Below, piece after piece: positions 49,828 to 57,712 of a stretch of DNA of 64,000 nucleotides. Source of the DNA: a virus. The translations under genes were made by a program, and so were the position numbers. The notes beneath the pieces are model-generated. The model did not search any database, had not been told where the DNA came from, and saw only the letters and a list, made by a program, of their open reading frames with translations. Each line of letters begins with the position of its first letter. The first letter of the stretch is position 1. The DNA lies in IMG/VR virus record IMGVR_UViG_3300049215_000772, positions 64,001-128,000 of that record; one strand, 5' to 3'.

Positions 49828-50640
49828 ATGGCACGATCAACAGGCGATATTGGTGTTTACAGTAGTCTTGACCCGGATGAAATCTACAAGCCCGGTTCGC
49901 AGACGTTTTTCTACGTTCCCGCTTCCGGGAATCTCTACGTTGAACCCTTCCCGACAAACCATCGTGACATGCTCGAAAACAATGATGAATTGTTTTTCGA
50001 GTTGTACCCTGATTTGAAGAAAAGATTCAAAACGCCTGGCCTGGACCCGGAACTTGTCAGGGCGCAAAGGGCTAACCTCTCCTCACGAGGCCAGGCTTTG
50101 GCGAGAACAAACGCCCTGCTTGGTCGCATTGGCGCTGCTGGGGACGCCATCTGCATCGTTTTCTGGACAGACCCAACTCCTGAAGTGTTTGGTAATTTCC
50201 TATCAAAACTTTTTGCCAAGTTTACCCAATTTCGAGCTATCCAGGATAAGGTCGTGGTCGTTAGTCCACGTCAGGGAGCGAAGGCGCTAACCGACATGAT
50301 CGGTGGTCCGCCTGCCGAGCGTGCCGTCGCCTTGAAGAAGCCCAGGAAGAAGAAAGCCGCCGCACCTGCTGCCGCCGCACTTCCTGCCCCAACAAGGACT
50401 TATAGCGACGAAGAGATCGAGTTATACCGCAGGATGCACCTGGCAACGGGCGATGAGAAGAAGCAAATCATGGCACGGCTCGGCGTTGGCGGCATGGGGA
50501 GTAATGTCGAACATCCCTGGAAGAAAGCCCTACGAGTTGCCGGTTTGCCTGGCGGCGGACCAGGCCAGAAGTGGTGGGCACCTACCAGTGAAGGGTTCAC
50601 CTTCCGAGACTGGATCGCATATCAAGACGCCATATCATGA
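49828..50640 (+). CDS. Hypothetical protein
   Basis: 270 residues; ATG 49828 preceded by a GTAAATAC box and GAAGGG. N-terminal 60 residues beta-rich (GSQTFFYVPASGNLYVEPFP), then helical with an Ala/Pro/Lys linker and a C-terminal helix with trailing Trp/Gly (GPGQKWWAPTSEGFTFRDW). No family recognised. Confidence 0.45.
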   Translation: MARSTGDIGVYSSLDPDEIYKPGSQTFFYVPASGNLYVEPFPTNHRDMLENNDELFFELYPDLKKRFKTPGLDPELVRAQRANLSSRGQALARTNALLGRIGAAGDAICIVFWTDPTPEVFGNFLSKLFAKFTQFRAIQDKVVVVSPRQGAKALTDMIGGPPAERAVALKKPRKKKAAAPAAAALPAPTRTYSDEEIELYRRMHLATGDEKKQIMARLGVGGMGSNVEHPWKKALRVAGLPGGGPGQKWWAPTSEGFTFRDWIAYQDAIS

Positions 50641-50641
50641 C

Positions 50642-50670
50642 TTTACAACCAGACTAAATGCTGGTAATAT
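50642..50670 (+). promoter_or_regulatory. TTTACA-type promoter, probably leaderless
   Basis: -35 TTTACA at 50642-50647, 17-bp spacer, -10 TAATAT at 50665-50670. The ATG of the next gene begins 7 bases after the -10, so the transcript would start at or near the start codon. It heads the operon with a sigma factor and both E2-like genes. Confidence 0.6.
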
Positions 50671-50676
50671 AGGTGC

Positions 50677-51267
50677 ATGAGTGAACCGTTCCTGCACCCG
50701 ATTTTGTGGCGGAAGGACCGACCCTGTTACCAGGCAGGCATTTTTGATGCCACCGGGACGGAGCCGGTCGATCCTGCCGAGTTCATCGAGTTGCACCAGC
50801 ACAGCACGCTTGGTCTTGGAAATATCACCTATTCCCTGGAGGAACATTTCGCACGCTTGGAGGCTTCCGAGAGGTACAGGAAGTCGCTTGGCATCCCGGA
50901 CATGAACTATCTTGCCTACAGCTTCAACGCCGGCTACAACGTCGAGCAAGTAATTGCTTTGATCGAGAAGTGTCGGGAGTTGGGCTACGAGGTTCGAGGA
51001 TGGTTCAACGAAGAATCGGCCATGATGGTGATTGCCGCTGCCACTTACGACTTGACGGAGGATTCAGGGTGGGAGTTGTACGAATGGGCGAAACTCAAAG
51101 GCAACTGTCCTAGCGACAGCTACGGGCACGCCAGTTGGTATGAATTCTGCTTGTTCGGCATCCCCATCTACGACACATGGGCGTTGCAAAACACATCCCC
51201 ATTCAGGAACGGAAAGTTGATCGCTGTGTCACCCGATGGGCAAAGGATCGCTTTCTTCGGACCCTAA
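50677..51267 (+). CDS. Hypothetical protein
   Basis: 196 residues. A YxxxG-rich alpha/beta sequence (LGIPDMNYLAYSFNAGYNVEQVIALIEKCRELGYEVRGWF). First gene of the operon that includes a sigma factor and the E2-like pair. No known family. Confidence 0.45.
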   Translation: MSEPFLHPILWRKDRPCYQAGIFDATGTEPVDPAEFIELHQHSTLGLGNITYSLEEHFARLEASERYRKSLGIPDMNYLAYSFNAGYNVEQVIALIEKCRELGYEVRGWFNEESAMMVIAAATYDLTEDSGWELYEWAKLKGNCPSDSYGHASWYEFCLFGIPIYDTWALQNTSPFRNGKLIAVSPDGQRIAFFGP

Positions 51268-51281
51268 CATGGCGGGGTCGA

Positions 51282-51839
51282 ATGTTGACGACGTTGACGT
51301 TGATTGAAGCTGAGATCGAAGTTGCCGAACATCTTGGTTTGGCGCACAAGGTCGCTCGGCAGTTCGCTGACAAAAGCATCCCGATCAGAGATTCGGAGGA
51401 ATACTCCGAAGCGTGCATGGCATTGGTGGAGGCGGCGAGAGATTACGATCCCAATGATGGAGAATTTTCTACTGTTGCTTGTCGCCAGATGCAACAGGCC
51501 ATCATTGATTCGTACCGTCGCCGTGAACGGCAGAAGCGGAAGGGGAAGCTTGATAAGGGCGCAAAACTGGATGATGTCCCATCCAGGGAGGAACATGAGC
51601 CTATTCCTTCTGATCTTCTGTATCAGTTTTTGGCGGATCATCCCAGCGAGTCCAAGCAAGATCGTTCCGACAAGTTGCTGCTGATCGAGGTTTTCCTGGG
51701 TGGCAACAAAGTTTCCGACATCGCTGAACGCTTATGCGTTTCTCGTCCCACGATCTACAACAGGATCGAGCGATGTCTTGCCAAAATCAGAGAGAGGCAT
51801 CCCGACTTGTTGGAACGATACCAAGAGGCGTTCCAATGA
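51282..51839 (+). CDS. Alternative sigma factor
   Basis: 185 residues; ATG 51282. Region 2 with SEEYSEACMALVEAARDYDPNDGEFSTVACRQMQQAIIDSYRRRER, then a short linker and region 4 with VSDIAERLCVSRPTIYNRIERCLAKI. Region 3 is almost absent. It lies in the operon that leads into the ubiquitin-like genes, so it may time their expression or late genes in general; this is inference. Confidence 0.82.
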   Translation: MLTTLTLIEAEIEVAEHLGLAHKVARQFADKSIPIRDSEEYSEACMALVEAARDYDPNDGEFSTVACRQMQQAIIDSYRRRERQKRKGKLDKGAKLDDVPSREEHEPIPSDLLYQFLADHPSESKQDRSDKLLLIEVFLGGNKVSDIAERLCVSRPTIYNRIERCLAKIRERHPDLLERYQEAFQ

Positions 51840-52345
51840 CAATCAGCAGAACCCCGGTGAAGGACTCGCTCGTGGTCTTCACTGAAGGGGCCAAAGTCAA
51901 TTTCAAGCTGTTCGGTTTCGTCGCCCCGGTGTTCGGATGTAACATCAACGGCGAACCACGACTTGTTCCGGTCAAGATTGAAAACCAGGCAGACAAGGAA
52001 AAGTTCCGGCAGCAAATCCTGGCGATGATCGCCGATGGATCGCTGTCCGAATTTGTTTTCGTCTCTGAAGCCTGGATGGTGTCAACCAGCGACCCCCAGG
52101 AAGCCAAGGTCTGGCTGGCCGAGCATGGCAGTCTCGAAGGCTTTCCGGGCCGGCGAGAGGCTGTTCAGGTGTTTTATTGTTCTGCAAACGAGGAAATCTG
52201 CTATACAGCTTGGATAGAACGGGGTAGTATACCAGCAACTCTCAGCGAGTGGGAAGTCCAGACCCGTTCCGGCCATTTCACACTCCCTGACCTGGAAACC
52301 CGATTCCAAGGGCTGTTCGCACAAGGCAAGGCAGGAAATAACTGA
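51836..52345 (+). CDS. Hypothetical protein before the E2-like pair
   Basis: 169 residues; ATG overlaps the sigma stop (ATGA) and its own stop overlaps the next ATG. Alpha/beta: VVFTEGAKVNFKLFGFVAPVFGCNING, SEFVFVSEAWMVST, then AVQVFYCSANEEI. Its place between a sigma factor and the conjugation proteins is constant only within this window. Function unknown. Confidence 0.5.
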   Translation: MTISRTPVKDSLVVFTEGAKVNFKLFGFVAPVFGCNINGEPRLVPVKIENQADKEKFRQQILAMIADGSLSEFVFVSEAWMVSTSDPQEAKVWLAEHGSLEGFPGRREAVQVFYCSANEEICYTAWIERGSIPATLSEWEVQTRSGHFTLPDLETRFQGLFAQGKAGNN

Positions 52346-53385
52346 TGGCAGCTACCCAAAAGGAAATCGTTGATGCTGTGGCGTCGGCGCTCCAGCACAA
52401 AAACCTCTCACAGCAAGCGGTGGCCGTTATCCACCGCTCGACGGAGAAGGTGTTGAAACGCATCCAACAGGATGTCGGGGCGCAGTTCAAGGAAGATGGC
52501 GATGATGTCGTTGAAGACTTCTGCAAGAACCTGGCGACCAAGCTAGGGCAGATGAGCCAGAACTGGTACGACGGCATTCGCAACGAACTCATCGTGTACC
52601 CTGAAGGAACCCGGTTCATCTACCGTGACGGCACTACTGTTGTCATCGTTGTGGAGCAGCAGCCCCAGGTCCGCACCATCAACGTCAACGGCACGATGCA
52701 CCACCTGGCGTTCCCCTACGTCGTGTTCATCATGGGGTTCAACAATGGAGCCTGGAACGGGGCGCTGGACGTGGCCATTCGCACCAGGCCGCTGACCAGC
52801 CTCGACGACCCGCTTTGTTCGATTGGTCTTCCCAACATCAGCGGCTACCGGGTGTGCATGGGCGATTTCCGCAACAACCCGAAGACCAACATGACGGAAC
52901 AAACGCAGGCCGTCATCGGTTCCTTCTGGCAAAGCCAGTTCGGGGGCGACATTCGCAATCTCCCTAGTTGGGAGCGGCAGACGAAGCGTGACCCTTTGTA
53001 CGTCCTGCACGAGAACTACACCCAGGTCGGCCCGCTTCGTCAGGTCGTGTCGGCGGTAAGCCGCAATGCCGGCGAACGCCCCGATATTGTCAATACGCTC
53101 AAACAGGAGATCATCACGGCGGTCGGCACTATCGGAGCCGAGATTCAGAAGACTATGCTGACCCTCGATATGGTCAAGCAGAACAAGGAAAAGGTCCATA
53201 TCGAGACGCTGGATGAAATTCTGAAGGAAATCATCGTCCAGGCGTATGCCGAACTGTGGGAATATCTCCAGGCCCAACTCCAGCGGGAGCGTGCCAAGAT
53301 GCAGCAGGAGATGGTTTCCCTCCTCAAGCGGAAGACCGGCTACTCGGACGAGTACGAGAAGACTACCAAATGGGGCAACGGATGA
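52345..53385 (+). CDS. E2-like ubiquitin-conjugating protein candidate, copy 1
   Basis: 346 residues. A helical N-terminus is followed by beta strands (ELIVYPEGTRFIY, VVIVVEQQPQVRTI, LAFPYVVFIMGF) and then GLPNISGYRVCMG at about 161-173. This fits the E2 signature HPN(I/V)xxxGx(I/V)CL, with Cys171 where the catalytic cysteine of UBC-fold proteins lies. The copy downstream keeps the same order of strands and the same Cys. The C-terminus is coiled coil. Neighbours are JAMM, E1-like and ubiquitin-like genes. The call is from motif, context and duplication, not from a structure. Confidence 0.65.
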   Translation: MAATQKEIVDAVASALQHKNLSQQAVAVIHRSTEKVLKRIQQDVGAQFKEDGDDVVEDFCKNLATKLGQMSQNWYDGIRNELIVYPEGTRFIYRDGTTVVIVVEQQPQVRTINVNGTMHHLAFPYVVFIMGFNNGAWNGALDVAIRTRPLTSLDDPLCSIGLPNISGYRVCMGDFRNNPKTNMTEQTQAVIGSFWQSQFGGDIRNLPSWERQTKRDPLYVLHENYTQVGPLRQVVSAVSRNAGERPDIVNTLKQEIITAVGTIGAEIQKTMLTLDMVKQNKEKVHIETLDEILKEIIVQAYAELWEYLQAQLQRERAKMQQEMVSLLKRKTGYSDEYEKTTKWGNG

Positions 53386-54371
53386 TGGTGACTTCCAATG
53401 CTGTTCGTCAAAGCCTGGAACGCATCCGGGCCGAGGCTATCCGAAAAGCCCGCCTTGGTATCGCTGAGAAAAAGTCCAAGGTACGGGTCGATCTTGTTGA
53501 GGAAGCTGTACAAAAACTGCAACAGGGTGTTCGTGGCCCTGTTGCAGTTGAAGTTTCCAACAAGGTCTGTCGGAAAGTCGTGGATCGCTTTCTGACAATC
53601 TTCCAAAATGGCCTCGACGAGTTTCGGGAGGCGCTGGCAGAACGTACCACCTTTCCTAGTGCCGCCAGGACCAGCAACAACGAGATCATGGTTTACCCGG
53701 AAGGTTGCCGGTTCATGTACACGGACCAGCGCAGCCAGGGCGTAATGGTTATCGAGCAGCAGCCGCAGGTTCGCACGGTTTTGCTTTCGGACAGGACGAA
53801 GAAGCATATTCCACTGCCGTATGTTATCTTCATTGTCCAATACACTGTCAGACATGGGAATTACAACTACGCCGGCCTCCGGGTTGGGTTTCGTAATAGC
53901 CCAATTAAAAGTCTGGAAGACCGCCTATATCTTCCTTCATTGCCCAACTTCACCGAGCATCAGGTGTGCATGGGATCATATGAGGGGGTGACTGGTGGGG
54001 ATACGCCGAGCGACGTTGCCGACGACATTATCGGCACGTTCTGGCAAAGCGTATTCGGCAGCGGGTTCCACGGTTTCAAGTATGGGAACTCGAATATCTC
54101 TTCTTGGACTTCCTGGGAAGCTATTGCTGGGAACAACCCGCTCAATATCCTGAAGGCAAAATGGCGGCAAGGGAAGCTGTTGTCGGACTTGATCTCGCAA
54201 TACAGTGAGGCCAATTCCGGCGACGGGCGGCAGGTGAACGATTTTGTTCAGAAAACGTGGAACCGGCTCGCCAACGAACTGGATGCTGAAGAAGCGCAAA
54301 TACTCATCCAGGGAGCCGCCCAGGAGATTTTGGCCCAACTTCTCAATGATCTGGCTTTACAACCTCAATGA
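53382..54371 (+). CDS. E2-like ubiquitin-conjugating protein candidate, copy 2
   Basis: 329 residues; ATG 53382 overlaps the upstream stop. A paralogue of the previous gene: matching blocks EIMVYPEGCRFMY, VMVIEQQPQVRTV, PLPYVIFIV, SLPNFTEHQVCMGSY (Cys196) and GTFWQSVFG. N-terminal helices and C-terminal helices differ. Two E2-like copies could pair with each other or serve different targets. It ends just before the promoter of the JAMM-E1-modifier unit, whose -35 lies inside its 3' end. Confidence 0.65.
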   Translation: MMVTSNAVRQSLERIRAEAIRKARLGIAEKKSKVRVDLVEEAVQKLQQGVRGPVAVEVSNKVCRKVVDRFLTIFQNGLDEFREALAERTTFPSAARTSNNEIMVYPEGCRFMYTDQRSQGVMVIEQQPQVRTVLLSDRTKKHIPLPYVIFIVQYTVRHGNYNYAGLRVGFRNSPIKSLEDRLYLPSLPNFTEHQVCMGSYEGVTGGDTPSDVADDIIGTFWQSVFGSGFHGFKYGNSNISSWTSWEAIAGNNPLNILKAKWRQGKLLSDLISQYSEANSGDGRQVNDFVQKTWNRLANELDAEEAQILIQGAAQEILAQLLNDLALQPQ

Positions 54372-54384
54372 TCGGTAGTAGAAT
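54356..54384 (+). promoter_or_regulatory. TTTACA-type promoter of the JAMM-E1-modifier unit
   Basis: -35 TTTACA at 54356-54361, 17-bp spacer, -10 TAGAAT at 54379-54384. It allows the deconjugase, E1 and modifier to be made separately from the E2-like pair; a terminator at 56472 closes the unit. Confidence 0.65.
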
Positions 54385-54431
54385 CCACACCATGACAAGC
54401 TGATATGGCTTCAGCAAGAAGGGAGACAATG

Positions 54432-55313
54432 ATGGCTGACGAGAAACCCCTGGCACTGTTCCCGGTCTACCTCTACGAAGAGGGAGTCCAGTTGCCGACG
54501 AAGGGGCGATATTACCTCATCACCAAGAACGGCATCTACATGCACAAGGAAACCAAGGTGGGTTCCGGTTTGGTGAAGGTGGACGGCATTCCGTGGCTCC
54601 AGGGCGTCAGCGCCAATATGAGGCTCGGCCTGCCCAAGATCACTGGCGACATCATCGCCACGGCCCTGAACTTCTTTCGTCGGGTGTTTCAGGTCCATAA
54701 GAGCGAGGCTTACGTCACGCTCCTGTACAGCAGCAAACTCAACAAGTACCGGCTGTGGTGCCCCAAGCAACGAGTCACTGCCGGCTCCGTCAACTACGAC
54801 CGAACCGACCAGCCGCAGTTCTCCGAGCGACTGACCGACGACTGGCAGATGGTCGGAACCATCCATTCCCACTGTGACTTCTCGGCGTTCCACAGCGGGA
54901 CCGACACGTTCGACGAGTCCACGTTCGACGGCATCCACATCACCCTGGGGCACGTCAACCGGGACAACTTCAGCATGGTCGCTTCCATCGCTTTCAACAA
55001 CCAGCGGGAGCAGATGGAACCCGAAAACTGCACCCTGGGCGTGGCTCGTGTCGGCAACAAGCAGGTGTCCGGCAGCAAGTGGATGACGTTCGGGGACGCC
55101 AACTACTTCACCCTGGAACTCTCCGAAGAAGACGCCCAGGCCATGCCCGCCGTGATGGAAATGATCGAGCAGGAATGGATGCCGAAGGTCGAACACGGCT
55201 GGAAAGGGGGTGGGTCTGACGACAGTTTTTTTCAGGAGGGAAGCGGGGGCGGAAGGGGAAGCGGAGGTAGCTGGTGGAACAAGCTGGGGTTCGGCGGCGG
55301 ATTCCTTGGCTAA
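54432..55313 (+). CDS. JAMM/MPN+ metallo-isopeptidase
   Basis: 293 residues; ATG 54432 has AAGGGAG 6 bases upstream (in-frame ATGs at 54405 and 54429 are alternatives). The JAMM metal motif is complete: Glu92 in the early helix-strand, then His145-Ser-His147, seven residues, Ser155, two residues, Asp158 (HSHCDFSAFHSGTD). It would cleave isopeptide bonds to remove a modifier from targets or trim its C-terminus. The Gly/Ser-rich C-terminal tail (GGGRGSGGSWW) is unusual. PRTRC protein A is a comparable family. Next to an E1-like gene. Confidence 0.85.
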   Translation: MADEKPLALFPVYLYEEGVQLPTKGRYYLITKNGIYMHKETKVGSGLVKVDGIPWLQGVSANMRLGLPKITGDIIATALNFFRRVFQVHKSEAYVTLLYSSKLNKYRLWCPKQRVTAGSVNYDRTDQPQFSERLTDDWQMVGTIHSHCDFSAFHSGTDTFDESTFDGIHITLGHVNRDNFSMVASIAFNNQREQMEPENCTLGVARVGNKQVSGSKWMTFGDANYFTLELSEEDAQAMPAVMEMIEQEWMPKVEHGWKGGGSDDSFFQEGSGGGRGSGGSWWNKLGFGGGFLG

Positions 55314-55374
55314 CGAAGATGAACTGACCGAGGAAGAAATCGACCGGCTACTCGACGAAAGGGAGTGGGATTAA
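55306..55374 (+). CDS. Possible 22-residue peptide or frameshift extension
   Basis: A TTG-initiated frame overlaps the end of the JAMM gene and ends 2 bases before the E1 start. It encodes LTEEEIDRLLDERE within 22 residues, a strongly helical acidic peptide. It could be a small gene, a +1 frameshift tail of the JAMM protein, or chance. GGCGGCGG is upstream but no clear Shine-Dalgarno. Confidence 0.35.
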   Translation: MANEDELTEEEIDRLLDEREWD

Positions 55375-55375
55375 C

Positions 55376-56083
55376 ATGGCGAAGAAACCGAAGGGGTTGA
55401 AGGTGAAGGTTGTTGGGTGTGGTGGTATCGGCTCCTGGCTGATCGACCCGCTTTGCACCCTTCTCAACTTCAGCACGATTCCGTCCATCGAAGTCGGCCT
55501 GATCGACGGCGACACCTACGAGGAACGAAATCGAGAGCGCCAGAACTTCGACGTGATCGGAGCGAAGGCGACGATCACCGCCGCCAGGCTGAAGGATCGG
55601 TTCCCCCGGCTCTTCATCCAGGATCACCCGGCGTATTTGAACGACGCCAATATCATTTCCCTCATTCGGGAACACGATGTTGTGGCTGTTTGTGTTGACA
55701 ACCACAAGACCCGGAAACTCATCAGTGACCGGGCCGAGGAACTGGACAACATCATCGTCGTCAGCGGGGGCAATGAACTCACGGACGGCAACGTGTTGGT
55801 CCATATCCGACGTGACAGCGAAAACGTCACGTTGCCTCTTGCCAACAAGTACCACCCGGAACTCCAGAATCCTGGGGACAAGAACCCCGGCGATGACAAG
55901 GAACATGGGTGCCAGGTGATGGCGGCGGCAGAACCGCAATTGGTGGCGACCAACTTCAACGTCGCCTCCATCATGCTGAATGAACTGTACAAGATCGTGA
56001 CCAATCACGACCGGGTTGGCAAGGTGAGCGAGATCAACTTCGACATCCTCACCGGCAACGCCAAAGCACAGCTTCGGAAGTGA
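55376..56083 (+). CDS. E1/ThiF-like adenylating enzyme
   Basis: 235 residues. The nucleotide-binding GCGGIGSW is at 14-21; IDGDTYEERNRERQNF at 43-58 gives the Asp pair, Arg and Gln-Asn expected for adenylation of a C-terminal glycine. Cys179 in EHGCQVM is a candidate catalytic cysteine. It is shorter than MoeB and eukaryotic E1 and similar in size to PRTRC ThiF proteins. It probably adenylates the C-terminal glycine of the 110-residue protein encoded next. Good context on both sides. Confidence 0.82.
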   Translation: MAKKPKGLKVKVVGCGGIGSWLIDPLCTLLNFSTIPSIEVGLIDGDTYEERNRERQNFDVIGAKATITAARLKDRFPRLFIQDHPAYLNDANIISLIREHDVVAVCVDNHKTRKLISDRAEELDNIIVVSGGNELTDGNVLVHIRRDSENVTLPLANKYHPELQNPGDKNPGDDKEHGCQVMAAAEPQLVATNFNVASIMLNELYKIVTNHDRVGKVSEINFDILTGNAKAQLRK

Positions 56084-56120
56084 CGGACTGACCAACACTC
56101 AACAAGAAGGGAGATACCCA

Positions 56121-56453
56121 ATGGCAGGACAGAAGCAGGAAAAAGGGCAGGGCTTCAGCAAGTTGCCCGCCGCAACGGAAACCGTGTCGGCCAGTGGCCT
56201 GACGGCCCCGGACGCCAGCGCACTCCTGGCGAAACTGGACGGCAAGGTGAAGGTTATCCACGGAGCCAACGACGACACGTTCGACGGCCTCGTGGGTCAG
56301 AAGGTTTCGACGGTTCGGGCGAGCCTTGTTGACGCTTTCAACATCCCCGGCGATGCTTTGGCGCTGGTCAACGGCCAGCAGGTGGACAACACCTACTCGT
56401 TGCAGCAAAACGACGTGCTGGAGTTCATCAAGCAGGCCGGCGTCAAGGGCTAA
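56121..56453 (+). CDS. Ubiquitin-like modifier candidate
   Basis: 110 residues with AAGGGAG upstream. A disordered 45-residue N-terminus is followed by a beta-grasp-like core (KVKVIHGANDDTFDGLVGQKVSTVRASL, ALALVNGQQV, LQQNDVLEFIKQ) in which a GxxVxxVR helix and the GQQV loop match ThiS/MoaD/ubiquitin spacing. It ends in Gly-Val-Lys-Gly, and PRTRC protein C ends in Gly-Thr-Lys-Gly. A single C-terminal Gly suits adenylation by the E1. Located between the E1 gene and a strong terminator. Confidence 0.7.
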   Translation: MAGQKQEKGQGFSKLPAATETVSASGLTAPDASALLAKLDGKVKVIHGANDDTFDGLVGQKVSTVRASLVDAFNIPGDALALVNGQQVDNTYSLQQNDVLEFIKQAGVKG

Positions 56454-56471
56454 GGTCCGAGTCCGTCACTC

Positions 56472-56506
56472 GCCGGGGGTGTGGTGACACACACCCCCGG
56501 CTTTTT
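56472..56506 (+). terminator. Rho-independent terminator
   Basis: A 12-bp GC-rich stem beginning GCCGGGGGTG at 56472 with its partner ending at 56501, then five T. It ends the JAMM-E1-modifier unit, leaving it as a discrete transcription unit. Confidence 0.88.
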
Positions 56507-56523
56507 CGCCTGCGAGATACATC

Positions 56524-56961
56524 ATGACAGATTTCAATATGGACGAACTGGTGCAAAAAGTCGCCGAGCGAACTGGATCGCAAACGGCGAAGATGCACTA
56601 TGTTGAGAAATTCCTTCCCCCGGAATGCCCGAAATGCCGGGCGGCGTTCAAAACGCAAGACGCCGACTGGCAACTTCTCCTGGGCGACATTATCAATGGT
56701 GTCAAAACCGTTCGTCCTTTGGATGGTTATGACATCATCATCTGTGCCCACTGCGGCAATCACACCATACGACTGAAACTGGAAACTTACCAACTTTTCG
56801 ACAAGGCGAAGGCTGAGGAATTGGTGGAGAAGGAAGGTTTCGTCAACCTCCAAGAAGTGCTGGCGACCGGCACTCATTGTCGGGATATGCACGCCATCTA
56901 CATGAAAATGCCCGGCATCAAAGTCAGGGGAATCAAGTGTGATGGTGAGGAAGACAAGTAG
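56524..56961 (+). CDS. Zinc-ribbon hypothetical protein
   Basis: 145 residues. Two knuckles, CPKCRAAF and CAHCGNH, at either side of a 50-residue insert; the remainder is helical. Could bind a ribosomal or nucleic-acid partner. No family recognised. Confidence 0.5.
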   Translation: MTDFNMDELVQKVAERTGSQTAKMHYVEKFLPPECPKCRAAFKTQDADWQLLLGDIINGVKTVRPLDGYDIIICAHCGNHTIRLKLETYQLFDKAKAEELVEKEGFVNLQEVLATGTHCRDMHAIYMKMPGIKVRGIKCDGEEDK

Positions 56962-57214
56962 GTTCTGGTTCCGGGTTTCCCTGGGCATCGTGTGCGTGGC
57001 CATCATTTTCTTCATCTGCGGTTGGAGAATCCAAACAGACAAAGTGATCCCTGGTGTATTTGTGACCTTCCAAGGTGAGCCGAGGCTGGCGGCGTTGTAC
57101 ATGAACGGGTACTTTGTACTCGCTTATTGGCGTCCCAACAGCACCGGCTGGTTTGATTATGTGATCGGTTATAATCCAACTACTGGCAAACTGGAAACAC
57201 AAGTACCAAAATGA
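56942..57214 (+). CDS. Small membrane protein
   Basis: 90 residues from ATG 56942. A signal-anchor helix (VSLGIVCVAIIFFICGW) at the N-terminus and a beta-rich exposed part. Overlaps the previous gene by 20 bases and the next by 4. Confidence 0.5.
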   Translation: MVRKTSRFWFRVSLGIVCVAIIFFICGWRIQTDKVIPGVFVTFQGEPRLAALYMNGYFVLAYWRPNSTGWFDYVIGYNPTTGKLETQVPK

Positions 57215-57597
57215 TTACACGCACTGTCAACAAGATTGCCCGGAACATCGACGGCATGGCAGACCTGTCAGATGACGAATTGCTGGCACTGGTCAAGAAA
57301 GCCTACCGGAAGACCGCCAAGATCGCCAGCCGAGGGGTGTGGGGATTTACCAAAGACTACGCTTCTGCGTCCGGGGCCATCTGGCGAGCCTACGGCCACA
57401 ACATGCTGTCGGAACTTGGCTACAGCCAGGACTGGCAAGATGGTTTCGCCGCAGGCTTCGAGTCCACCGGGACGGAGTTTTTGGGGAGCGGAGATTTCAA
57501 TGCTGGATTCGCCAAGGGAAAATGGATCGCTGACCAGGTGTTTCATCACTGGCCCGACTCGCCAGACATCTACAGTGTCCCGGAAGATGAAGTATAA
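57211..57597 (+). CDS. Hypothetical protein
   Basis: 128 residues, ATGA overlap with the previous gene. Helical, with repeated Ala/Gly/Phe motifs (DWQDGFAAGFESTGTEF, DFNAGFAKGKWIADQVF). No known family. Confidence 0.45.
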   Translation: MITRTVNKIARNIDGMADLSDDELLALVKKAYRKTAKIASRGVWGFTKDYASASGAIWRAYGHNMLSELGYSQDWQDGFAAGFESTGTEFLGSGDFNAGFAKGKWIADQVFHHWPDSPDIYSVPEDEV

Positions 57598-57709
57598 GTT
57601 GTTGGTTCCCGAAGGCAGCTACGAATCCAACAGCTTGCTTGGTTTATTGTGGGAAGTTCTCAGGCACCGCTACTGGCACTGGCAACGTGGCGACGGCTGG
57701 AGGGATTGA
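57587..57709 (+). CDS. Possible 40-residue protein
   Basis: Starts inside the end of the previous gene at 57587 and ends 3 bases before the next ATG. Basic and Trp-rich (LRHRYWHWQRGDGW). Weak ribosome site (GGAAG). It fills the gap neatly, so it may be real. Confidence 0.3.
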   Translation: MKYKLLVPEGSYESNSLLGLLWEVLRHRYWHWQRGDGWRD

Positions 57710-57712
57710 AAC

